DNA of 64,000 bases from contig OX422203.1 of NCBI GenBank assembly GCA_949130485.1, forward strand, positions 5,832,929-5,896,928, given 5' to 3'. The stretch is from Agelas oroides. Taxonomy: Eukaryota > Porifera > Demospongiae > Agelasida > Agelasidae. The position numbers and the translations under genes were made by a program. Positions 1 through 10,040 of the stretch are shown here, piece by piece. A model generated the notes under the pieces. That model saw only the letters and a list, made by a program, of their open reading frames with translations, ran no database searches and was not told the DNA's origin. Within the stretch, counting starts at the first letter, position 1. Every line of letters starts with the position of its first letter.

Positions 1-328
1 CAACCCTACTGCCATCTGCTATCAATCGGCATTGCTACTGACTGAGAATGACTCTAAAGCACTATATGCAGCTTGTCGCAACATCATCAGCAATTGTCCC
101 AGTTGTAGCCAGCTGCTGTGAAGTAGTATCTTTGATGAAATCTTTCTGGGACATCTGGCTACTGCAGTTTAGTGTTGATGAAACCTCGTGTCTAAAAACC
201 TATGTCCATTTAGGTTGTTCTTAGCAAATTAATTGAAACACTTGCATTATATTTGTACAATTATTTACCTCTATATCTGTATCATCATGTTAGCATGGTT
301 CTTGAGTATGTGAGGGTGTGTTCTGCAG
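1..328. other. Left-edge intronic or intergenic sequence
   Basis: No exon of the VWA paralogue that continues from 329 is recognised here. Positions 2-118 are open for 38 codons (+ strand), with Cys pairs near the end of the reading. This could be an exon end or a retroelement scrap, and I cannot decide. In the complete paralogue further right, the intron before the equivalent exon is only 283 bp, so in this copy the preceding exon must lie further away, outside the window, or be lost. Confidence 0.3.
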
Positions 329-921
329 ATGGAGAGAGAGGAGCACCAAATGTGCAGGTGGACACACAGAGAAACCGTATCATAGCAACAGCAGCACTGA
401 AGAAGGCAGAACCCCTTGCTGACCAAGGTATGAGGATTCCTCACTCAATGTTCTGATGCAGGACGACGGGAGCTTAATTAGCTGTAAATTTTCTTAATCA
501 TGTCTATACGATGATGCTGCTGCTGCAAATAGTTTCAGTTTGATGCACACTTTGATGATCAAATACGTAGACAAGTTGGCAGAAGCAAAGCAAGTATTGA
601 AGGATGCTGTTGCCACCCTGGAGGGCTCTGTGACAGCCCAGAGTGACTACTGCAAGGTGTGCTTATAGTGAATGTGTGTATCTACACTGAAGTACATACC
701 AAACTGGTTGTTTTAATTACACTGAGGTTACCCTGGTTGCAGACAAACTGAAGATACAGCAGTTATGTGGTAGGAAGGTGAGAAAGCTAAGGAAGCAGCA
801 TCAGTTTGTCTGTAACCACGGTAACAACTATGTGGTACATTAAGACAACCAACTTTGTTTTTGTTTTTTTAGTGATGTATACATAATTTGGGTGACCTGA
901 GTGACTAGCGAGAATGTATTT

Positions 922-956
<35 letters not shown>

Positions 957-3900
957 ATTTTGGTGCCTTGGGCGAAACTGGTGGTGAAAGCGGTGACAGC
1001 GGTGACTCACCGGCCGACTGTGGTGGGGTAACACTCGTAGAAGACTGCAGATGCGATTCTAGTGTTGACTGTGGTTCTTGAGTGGGCGCTTGTTCTATCA
1101 TTATGAACCACAACTACACGGGAAGCAGTACTGTGTGTGTGTGTGCGTGTGTGTGTGTGTATGCTTAGAGCAAAGGGCTACCTTAGCCTAGCTACTGCCA
1201 GACTGCAGCATCAGTGTGAAAGAGATGAAGCTTAAGTTCATGCCTGTGTCGCCATAGCCCTTGCACTGACTGGACAAATGGCTGCATTGTCTGCACATGT
1301 GATCACCTACTTCTGGTAAGGACTGCATTTGGCTAGTGAAGCATCTTCTGAGAGTTTGTAGTGACCCAGGTCCCTATTCAGTACTGAAGTATTACAACAT
1401 CCCATTTACAAATATAGGTACAGTCCGATTGTGTATCGGATTGTGTATGAACATCCATACATCACTTGTGCTTAAATTGAGTCACATCAAGTGCATTCCC
1501 ACATATGCATGCAGGCCCTCATTAAGGATCTGAAGAGAAGCTTGGATGCCATGAAGACCAGGGAGGAGTACCTCGGACATGGGAAACTGTACATCTGCAG
1601 CAAGTGAGTGGGTGCTGTCACAACTGACCTGAGGTTGGATTCTTCAGCCAACTGATTATAGATTATGTTGAAATGATTATGGTCAGGGGCAGATCCAGGA
1701 TACCTTTTGGTTAAGTGCATGTCCTTGTGATTTTAAAGTGGTAAGCAAACGTGCACCTAATAGAGGATATGCAGGTGCAATTAAAGCTACACCCAACATA
1801 GGTACTGGCATGTGGTACACAGTACTGTAAAGTAGATTGTTAGATGCACTCACGTAGCGAGTACCAACGTAAATCGGAAGAGAGCATGATTCACAGCCAT
1901 TGTGTATTCAAAGAGATATGCAGGGCTCAACATGTAGGAAAAGTATTTTTACTACATTTCATCACTTTATAAGGATTTTAAATAGACGAGTATAATGGGT
2001 CATATACTCAAAAATGATGTTAGTCTTGTCAGCTGAAAAGGGTGTAGTTTGCAACCTTTGTGTTAGCCAAAAGTGGGAAAAATCTAGCCTCGTTCCCAGG
2101 CCGTTCCCGGCTCCAGTTTTGATCGCTTGCAGTATAAAAACGGAGGGGAAGGCCTGGGAGAAAGAGTCACGTGCGTGACGTCAGGTAGACGTGAGGGTAG
2201 ACGTGAGGGGGGGCGGTGCCCGACGAAGAATCTCGAGGTCCTTCTTGTAATATCTTGTCCAAGAACTTGAGACTGTAACATTCGAAAGACAGCGTCAATA
2301 CAGCTCGTTGTATGGTAGACTCGAGGCTGATCAACGCAAAGTTTGTGAATTACAACGATCGGGCACCGCCCCCCTCACGTCTACCTGACGTCACGCACGT
2401 GACTCTTTCTCCCAGGCCTTCCCCTCCGTTTTTATACTGCAAGCGATCAAAACTGGAGCCGGGAACGGCCTGGGAACGAGGCTAGGAAAAATCAGTGTAG
2501 CTGGCCACCGAGTGTGCTGTTTGCTCTTGATGCGATTGATCTCTCGCCGCCATTGTGCACTCTGTGTAGCTGGCCACCGAGTGTGCTGTTTGCTCTTGAT
2601 GCGATTGATCTCTCGCCGCCATTGTGCACTCTGTGTAGCTGGCCACCGAGTGTGCTGTTTGCTCTTGATGCGATTGATCTCTCGCCGCCATTGTGCACTC
2701 TGTGTAGCTGGCCACCGAGTGTGCTGTTTGCTCTTGATGCGATTGATCTCTCGCCGCCATTGTGCACTCTGTGTAGTTGGCCACCGAGTGTGCTGTTTGC
2801 TCTTGATGCGATTGATCTCTCGCCGCCATTGTGCACTCTGTGTAGCTGGCCACCGAGTGTGCTGTTTGCTCTTGATGCGATTGATCTCTGGCCGCCATTG
2901 TGCACTCTGTGTAGCTGGCCACCGAGTGTGCTGTTTGCTCTTGATGCGATTGATCTCTCGCCGCCATTGTGCACTCTGTGTAGCTGGCCACCGAGTGTGC
3001 TGTTTGCTCTCGATGCGATTGATCTCTCGCCGCCATTGTGCACTCTGTGTAGCTGGCCACCGAGTGTGCTGTTTGCTCTCGATGCGATTGATCTCTCGCC
3101 GCCATTGTGCACTCTGTGTAGCTGGCCACCGAGTGTGCTGTTTGCTCTCGATGCGATTGATCTCTCGCCGCCATTGTGCACTCTGTGTAGCTGGCCACCG
3201 AGTGTGCTGTTTGCTCTCGATGCGATTGATCTCTTGCCGCCATTGTGCACTCTGTGTAGCTGGCCACCGAGTGTGCTGTTTGCTCTCGATGCGATTGATC
3301 TCTTGCCGCCATTGTGCACTCTGTGTAGCTGGCCACCGAGTGTGCTGTTTGCTCTTGATGCGATTGATCTCTCGCCGCCATTGTGCACTCTATTTAATGC
3401 ACATGCACTAAAATGATGCTGTGTACTAGGGAAGCATGTGCCTAATAAATAATATGCGCCTAATAGCAAGGTGTGCTTAATAACCAGAGTTTATGAGAAT
3501 GAATTGGGTGTGATATACTGATAACTGTAGGAGGGACCAATACACTGTCAGCAGGCTGGCATTCTGTGGTCACTCCATTTCCACTAGCTGACTAGCTCAG
3601 TTCAGTTAGTAATGAATCTTTTCTGTAGAGTGCATGATTAGATGTATGACATCAGTTAAAATGGTAGCTCATTGAGTGATGGGGGTCAATTGCCCTAGCC
3701 TTGTTCCCAGATCATAGCTGATCTCATCTAGTTTTTCTCCTTGGCTTCCTGATTTTGTTGGTGGCTGCAAGGTAAAGTTTTTGTGGAGGGTTTGGAATGC
3801 AGCTACAGCTAGCTGTCCCACACGACCTCTCCTCTTACTACTCAATGTGACATTCATCATTATGACATTATGAAGTACTTTACATTAGCTGAATTGAGTA

Positions 3901-4726
3901 CATTATAAGTCCCAGTGTGAAGATGGCACAAGAAATATGCAGAAAATAGAGCACCTTTTTCACATACTGTATAGTGGGAAATTTTCATAGATGGAAATTT
4001 TTCACACAAATGTTTGCCAGGCCGTTATTTTGCAGCACAACATATTTATGGCACTGTTTTCTGTTGAGGAGAATGGTAAGAGGCTAGTTAGTATATGGAC
4101 TACACCTCGTGAGGATTTGCCATGCCAGCATGAAAATGCAACAGAGTCAATCCTTTCCTGTGGCGTGGTTAAATTCCCATCTTTCACTCTCCATCTCACT
4201 GTTAGATGTGTTAATGCTGACACTAAGTACCTGGAAAATAATTTCACATGGAATAACATCTTGTAAGTTCATGTGAAAAATGTGAAATTTTGCACCATAC
4301 GAAAACTTTTTGCTATACGGTACAAGTTCACTTTGTGTATGCAGTAATACCAGTGGATGGCTTTGCTCCAATGCATGTAGCTGAACATACACACACTCAC
4401 AATCACTGGAAGATAACTATGCACATAGACAGTAATGTAACACAGACCTTTAAGCAACTGGTCCTGGACAATAGCCATATTTCCATTTGACACGTGTTTA
4501 GCTACTCATGGGAAAATCACTTCTGTGACAATTTTGACCTGAATAAGTAAGATGTAGGGCTATGGTACGCTAATCACATTGTAATCACTTTAGTGTGACT
4601 TTATGTCTTTGTTTTGATAGGTCACAGTCACACTCCTTCCAGCGGTCAAGCTCTATAGATCACCATGCCTTCTACCAGAACACGAGTAAGACCATGTGCA
4701 GAAGAGCATCCCAGAGCACCTTCTGA
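329..4726 (+). CDS. VWA-domain protein paralogue, last four exons only (5' part outside window)
   Basis: Four exons are recognised by comparison with the complete inverted copy at 30703-36178: 329-427 (99 nt), 571-656 (86 nt), 1515-1603 (89 nt) and 4621-4726 (106 nt, stop TGA at 4724). The first three have exactly the same lengths and phases as exons 7-9 of the complete copy, and all have GT/AG borders. They encode the charged helical tail that follows the VWA domain, including the sequences GERGAPNVQVDTQRN and EGSVTAQSDYCK. The last exon encodes SHSFQRSSSIDHHAFYQN, matching THSVQRSNFVDDHAYYQN of the other copy. The reading frame is open throughout, so the gene may be functional. The last intron (1604-4620) is unusually large because it holds a foldback element, a 69-bp tandem array and a TA-flanked MITE. 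The VWA domain itself would lie left of position 1. Confidence 0.8.
699..862. mobile_element. Small inverted-repeat element (MITE), copy of the 40868-41310 family
   Basis: Lies in an intron of the VWA paralogue. The left end contains GGTTACCCTGGTTGCAGACA, and the right end carries the inverted counterpart ending in CAACCAACTTTGTTTTT. The same ends occur in the longer element at 40868-41310 and, in part, around 10100-10260 and 10510-10640. It is non-coding. Confidence 0.6.
926..952. repeat. (GT)n microsatellite
   Basis: A run of alternating G and T in the intron of the VWA paralogue. A second, interrupted GT run lies at about 1132-1160. Confidence 0.9.
2085..2484. mobile_element. 400-bp foldback element with TAGCCTCGTTCCCAGGC ends and a perfect 9-bp target duplication
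   Basis: The two arms (about 2085-2225 and 2345-2484) are near-perfect reverse complements, and both ends read TAGCCTCGTTCCCAGGCC. The element is flanked by GGAAAAATC at 2076-2084 and again at 2485-2493, a perfect 9-bp target-site duplication. There is no coding capacity. It sits in the last intron of the VWA paralogue, directly beside the 69-bp tandem array. It belongs to the family also found at 5040, 6237, 28167, 30349, 32079, 36312, 51297 and 63178. Confidence 0.9.
2496..3391. repeat. 69-bp tandem repeat, 13 copies
   Basis: Thirteen nearly identical 69-bp units. Since 69 is a multiple of three (23 codons), any frame open in one unit stays open throughout, so several frames on both strands appear as ORFs of about 300 codons. 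These are very unlikely to be genes. A T/C difference in TTGCTCTTGATGC versus TTGCTCTCGATGC separates units 1-7 and 13 from units 8-12, and units 11 and 12 share a further change (CTCTTGCCGCC). That pattern indicates block-wise spread by unequal exchange or replication slippage. Confidence 0.95.
3967..4320. mobile_element. TA-flanked MITE, about 354 bp
   Basis: Imperfect terminal inverted repeats of about 40 bp: the left end contains CTGTATAGTGGGAAATTTTC, and the right end, read in reverse, begins CCGTATAGC. It is flanked by TA on both sides (3965 and 4321), as expected for a mariner-type element. It lies in the last intron of the VWA paralogue and has no credible ORF. Confidence 0.6.
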
Positions 4727-5039
4727 TTATCCATTCAACCAAGTGTCTGTTAGTTTCTCAGTACTTACACTTGAGTACCTCATCTACTTTTCTTTTTCTC
4801 TATTTTTTATGTACAAGAAAACTGTAGTAACTACACAGCACTGTCAAACATCACAGCGGTATAGTTATAGCATGTTAGCCTCAGATTACAACCACGCACT
4901 GAAGGTTATTGCAAACCATAAACCTCATGGCTAGCTACCATGCTCTACATCCTTCCTAATTGGTCCTTGTTGTTATAGTAATATATGCACACAACTGTAT
5001 ATCAACAAGAGTTTACGGTAACTCAACATGCATGGTTAC

Positions 5040-5094
5040 TAGTCTCGTACCCAGGTTCATTTCCTCTACGAGTAAGAGCCTGGGTACGAGGCTA
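5040..5094. mobile_element. 55-bp palindromic element of the TAGYCTCG family with 9-bp target duplication
   Basis: The left end is TAGTCTCGTACCCAGG and the right end is its complement, CCTGGGTACGAGGCTA, so little more than the two ends remains. It is flanked by CATGGTTAC at 5031-5039 and 5095-5103, a perfect 9-bp duplication. Confidence 0.85.
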
Positions 5095-5821
5095 CATGGT
5101 TACCAGCTTTACTGTAGGATTATTGGTTAACAATACTACAAGTCTACTGATATACATGTATCAGTAATATGCACAAATGAATATCTTATACCCCAGCTGT
5201 TAGCTACCTACCTCTAAAATATCGTTGGAAATCACTATCGTACTGGAGCTTGCAAACTCTGCGCTAGAAAGTCAGCCATTGCCATGAACTAGTTTTGCAA
5301 GCCACACCCTTGCGAGACTAGGCCACAAACAAAACTTATCGGTGGTAAAATAAAGTAAATAACAACTACAACCCAGGGTATATGACAGTTATACACTTAG
5401 ACGGCATCTTTCATCCACCATGGTACAGGGTGAATAATTATGCAGTAGCTATTATTGTACTAACCCTATGACCCTAAGTTAACCCACTGCTGCAATGAAC
5501 CTAGTTGCATTGCATGGGGTTGCATGACTCATAAACAGCATGCAGGCAAGTGTGGTCAAAACTCAAATGTGGTGTTGTATGATCCGGCCATTGGAGTGAG
5601 TGTTATATTATTGCTACAATGCAAATTTAGGCCATATACAGTACAGTAGCCTATATCAATCAATCAATCAAACATTTTTGTGTGTCATCGTATACACAAC
5701 CAGCCAGAAAAAGTCTTATGAGTCACAGTAAGAGAAAATAGATGCATGGATTATAAACAGGGATATAAGATGGAGTTGGATAAGTGCATGGTTATATGTA
5801 GTCTGATAATCAACGTGACTA

Positions 5822-6368
5822 ACTCATAGGCGTAGGAAGCAAATTTGAAGTGTAGAGGCCATGCTGTACCGCGCGAAGCGCGACGGGGAAAATATAAAAT
5901 AATTTCGCCGCGCATAGCGCAGTGGCGAATTTTTTCAAAATGTGCACCTTTAGACTGCAAAATAAAGCCTTTTTTCAAGGGTATAAGCTTTCAGACTTTT
6001 CCAACCGTCCAGTAAAATATTTGGAAAACAGTGAGATTATACGTACTGACTTCGTCGTCGTTCCCGGGAGACTGCCCAGCTTTCGTCGCTTGTAGTAGTC
6101 TTTATGAAAATGTGCATTAGCCTCGCACCAAGCCATCTCACCGCCAAGATTTTGGTTGCTTTATAGTATACTTTAAGCGGAAATGTACGCACGTAACTGC
6201 ATACGAGACTGGTGCAACGAAGAGGCTGCTTGAGCTTGGCCTCGTTCCCAGGGAACGAGGCTAGCTTTAGCTATTAGTAACTTATAGCAGGTTATGAATA
6301 TTAATTTGCGGCCTAAAAAGTGTAGCGGCCAAAGCCGCTACGGCCGCTACGGTTCCTACGCCACTGTA
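5822..6368. mobile_element. Inverted-repeat DNA element, about 545 bp
   Basis: The left end reads AGGCGTAGGAA. The right end, in reverse complement, reads AGTGGCGTAGGAA followed by a related GTAGCGGCC motif. The interior is AT-rich with short GCGCGAAGCGCG palindromes and contains no transposase ORF. A 27-bp element of another family has inserted at 6237. Borders are approximate because no clean target duplication was found. Confidence 0.5.
6237..6263. mobile_element. 27-bp micro-palindrome of the TAGYCTCG family
   Basis: The sequence is essentially CCTCGTTCCC joined to its own complement GGGAACGAGG, ending in CTA. It is flanked by GCTTGAGCT (6228-6236) and GCTTTAGCT (6264-6272), a 9-bp duplication with one mismatch. 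It is the second smallest member of the family in the window. Confidence 0.7.
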
Positions 6369-6796
6369 ACTTCAACTTTGATTGTAATCTGATAATAATT
6401 AACAGATGAAACAGCAATCACTGCTCCTTCCCTCCATTTCATGCTTCCTGTTTGTTGCTGGCTTTTGTAATTAGCCTATGGCTAGTTGGATAAAGACAAA
6501 AAATGGCTACAGCGGACAACAAAAGTGTTAACCGTTGAACTGCATGGCTGATCTACTTGCCGAGGGCCCAACTGTCAGTTGCGGTTTCTTACGATTTGTA
6601 GTACTACTCTACTATCTGTTTCCTGGAAAGGATGTGGTTTGCTGTTGCGCTGGATAGACAATATTAGCTATTGACTCATTTTCTAAGCTTGCCGCTAGGA
6701 TTTTGTACTGAATTCGTGCCATCAGTACAGCACGATAGCCCTCCTCGGCAAGTCACTCTAGATCTGCAGCTGAACGAGTGTTGTGGCGTGATTGCA

Positions 6797-9700
6797 ATGG
6801 CGATAGCGATTGTCTACGTCATCTGTTGTATGGCAGGTGAGCGTTTGTGTCTTTATGCTACCGTACAACCATCATAAACTGGTTGCCAAATACCTTAGGT
6901 CTTGTAGTGGGGCAATATAACACAAAACTACAGGGTTTCTTTGGAGCGGTGAGTCCCATCCGGCCAGTTTCATAAAATTTTGCCCCCCCCCCCCAGCCCC
7001 AATCGCATTCACTTAACTCTCCATCAATGTCTGCCATGCAGTGTAAAAGGTGCCAAAGTGTCAATGCATCATGGTGGGGTCGGAGAAGGAAGGCTGATTG
7101 ACATTCTGCTATGTTTTAGCTTATGGAAAGTACGACTACTTAGGGCGTTGGTCTCGAAGTGCCACATGATAATTGAGAAGCGCGCTCTTCGAAAGTGAGC
7201 AAAAGTTTTCCTAGCTATTTTTGTTGTAGCTATTTAGTTATAACATACTTTGGAGTTTTCATTTCATTTTTGTGTTTCCACTCGTGCTAAAAAAGTTTTA
7301 ATCCTTTGTGTTTGTCCACACGATGTCTAAGACTTATAAGTAGCACCTAGCTAGGTGATGTAGTAGTTAATATCAGAGGGGGGGTCCCAATCTCATAAAG
7401 GGGGCCCCATCCTACTGGTAAAATGGGCCCCCCTTACCGATAGGATGGGGGCAGGAGGCCCATTCTACCAGTAAAATGGAGCTGGGGGCAGGGCTTGTTT
7501 CAGGGGGGCCCCATTTTATCGTGACACTGGTGTGCGAGTGACTGAAGATCAGGGTGCAGAGACCGAGGATTGGGGTGCAGAAGCGAAGAGACTGACGATT
7601 GAGTAGGCCTACCAATTTCTGTATTACCCATCCTCCCAGTAGTATCACCTCCATCCTCAGTCTCTCCACTATGGTATGGACTCCCCATTGCATGGTATTG
7701 TAGCTGGATTAACTTGCATGGTAGCAGCTTATCTTTCCAGTACTCGTAGGATTGAGTGACTCCCCTTGTCAATGACTCCCCAATCACAGTGATACCCAGT
7801 CACACCCTCCTAGGAGCCCAGTCACAGCATGCGAATACACTGAGAATTAGCTATATAGCATTTCTCCAGCCTCTACATGTATTATTGCACATGATGAAAA
7901 GCCAGAGGTGGAGGTAATTGAGGTTGTTATGCCCATGACACAATATATGCTTTTCTGTTGTGCGGCCTTTAAGGTCATGCGAAGTAGATTTATTGTTTTG
8001 CATCAGCGCCCGCTTCTTTTGAGGCCTGCTGCCTTCCAAACCATGACACACCCACTTTTAATGGCTGTAGCACCATAGATTTGCCACGTGTAATTTTGCG
8101 TTTGCTAGTAATGTAAATCTACTTTGCCTGGCCTAATTGCCTACTTGTTGAAGTAGGACCTGCATGAGTTTGCAGTACACCCACACACTTGATTAACAGT
8201 GGCATTCTTTATATTTACAGCTCTTTCAAGTTGTCAAACAGTGTTTCCTGACTTTACTCCCACTGGCTACATTCGAGAGAATCCAGAGTGCTTGAGTGGT
8301 AATGTACAATGTAATGCAATATACCGAAACCAAAACTACACCAAACCAAAGTGTACTAGCTGCCCCATAATTCAGCTCAAGGAATGCCCCGGAAGCCAGA
8401 TTGTGAACTGTAATACTAAAAATACTACAGATATTGAATACGCAGAAGCAGCATTTCAGTTCAACACTGCACAACCTCCTTACCCAGACCCATGCACAAT
8501 TGTCATGGCTGAAAGTGCCAGCTGCATCCAGGCAGCAGTGAAGAAAGTTAGACAGTTAAGGAACACACGTGAACACAGGAACTTGCAAATTTCCATCCGT
8601 GGAGGTCGGCACAGCTACATTGGTGCTAGCACAGTAAGCAAAGGTGTTGTTATTGACATCAGCCGAATGAAAAAATTTCAACCAACCCCTAGAGCAGATG
8701 CCGTTATCATGGAAGTTGGAAATACCCTCATTGAAATGTATGACAAGCTTTGGAACCTCACGGAAGATGCTCGCTTTTCTGAATTTTCACCTCCCCGATC
8801 CTTATTTCCTGGGGGTACATGTCCCACGGTTGGTCTCTCTGGTCTAATCTTGGGTGGTGGGCAAGGCATTGTTGGACGTAAACATGGACTGGCATGTGAT
8901 AACATCCTTCAATATGAGATGGTGAATGCAACTGGAGACGTCTTGGTAGTTAATAATGTCACTTACTCAGACCTCTACTGGGCATTGCGAGGTGGTGGAA
9001 ATGGCAATTTTGGAATAGTCTATCAAGTAACACTTCGGCACTTTGTGATCCCAGAGCAAAATGCAGATGTTCTTATTTACTACAACAATTCAGAAGACTG
9101 GCTTGAGGTATTTCATGCATGGCAGAACTATCTTCTCTCTCAATACTTTATTGATCGTGAATACATCTGGACTCAGATAACCATCACACCAACCAGACTT
9201 CAAGTTGCTGCACACGCATCAGGAAATTCAACAGTTCTAAATGAGTTTCTTGACCATTTTCGTAAAATCTTTGTTAATCATACGCGTTTTTTGAATATAA
9301 CATATACAGAATGTAACTATACCCCAGCAAATTATCCTGGTGCTCTTGCATTTTGGGCTGGCTGCACAACAGAAAACAAGTGCGGCACTAATGAAGACTT
9401 CGAGAGATGCCTCAAGCTACCTACACAGTGTTGTGGCCAACCCTTTAATATGAACTCTGGCTACCAGCCAAGATCCAAACCTCTATCAACTGAGGGCATG
9501 CAGACAATGATTGACAACATACAGAATGTTGTGAATGTTGCAGGATGTAGGAATGCATCAGTACAGATGGACTCCCTGGGAGGAAGAATCAATGCCATTC
9601 CAAGTAATGCAACTGCTTTTCCACATCGTGACAACCTTTTTGGCTACCAGTACCTCACATACTTTGTGAAACCATGCAACCAGACAGCTATGATACTGTG

Positions 9701-10040
9701 GTTGAATCACTTTTATGCAAACATGACTCAGTTTATGGGTAATGGAGCCTATCGAAACTATGCCAATATCAACATCAGCACACCCAATGAGAAGTACTTC
9801 CTTGGCAATCTGGAGAATCTCACGCGTATCAAATCAAAATATGATCCAGAAAATTTCTTCCATTACTCTCAGAGCATTCCGCCCAGCACGCACGCTTGTG
9901 ATTCAGAGGCTGAACCTCCCTCATGGCAATACATATCCTATGCATTTGCTGGGATCACAGCCATAGCAATAGCTGCCTTTTTTACTTGTCCAAATATCTT
10001 TGGTCGTCACTTCACAAATCAACAATCAGTGCAACAATAA
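6797..10040 (+). CDS. Berberine-bridge-enzyme-like FAD-linked oxidoreductase (BBE copy A), intact
   Basis: Two exons, 6797-6836 and 8221-10040, joined by a GT-AG intron in phase 1, give 619 residues. The start chosen is the ATG that opens a short hydrophobic signal peptide (MAIAIVYVICCMA). The copy-B paralogue has the same peptide, exon length (40 nt) and splice phase; an in-frame upstream ATG at 6671 is less likely. A Cys-rich N-terminal stretch is followed by an FAD_binding_4 domain and a C-terminal BBE domain (YANINISTPNEKYF, KYDPENFFHYSQSIP). His144 in RGGRHSYIG and Cys214 in GGTCPTVGLSG match the two residues that bind FAD covalently in BBE-type enzymes. A hydrophobic segment near residues 580-605 suggests a membrane anchor with the enzyme outside the cell or in the lumen; there are many N-glycosylation sequons. 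The substrate cannot be told; family members oxidise alcohols, sugars or alkaloids using O2. Confidence 0.88.
7371..7530. repeat. G/C-homopolymer-rich short repeats in the BBE copy-A intron
   Basis: Degenerate repeats built on GGGGCCCCAT and CTACCAGTAAAATGG alternate over about 150 bp of the 1.38-kb intron. A separate C run lies at 6983-6995. No gene is seen in the intron. Confidence 0.5.

Larger units (their letters stand above)
4727..6796. other. Intergenic region between the VWA paralogue and the first BBE gene
   Basis: No gene is supported. The region holds a 55-bp foldback element (5040), a short (ATCA)n run near 5658-5670, an inverted-repeat element (5822-6368) containing a 27-bp micro-element (6237), and the presumed promoter of the BBE gene upstream of 6797. 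I see no convincing TATA box. Confidence 0.6.

Noticed and set aside
2482-3469. Long ORFs on both strands in the 69-bp array
   Set aside because: Unit length is a multiple of three, so ORFs arise automatically; several frames are equally open and differences between units are not codon-biased.
6671-6796. Upstream start for BBE copy A
   Set aside because: In frame, but the copy-B paralogue shares similarity only from the MAIA signal peptide onward, so the later ATG is preferred.
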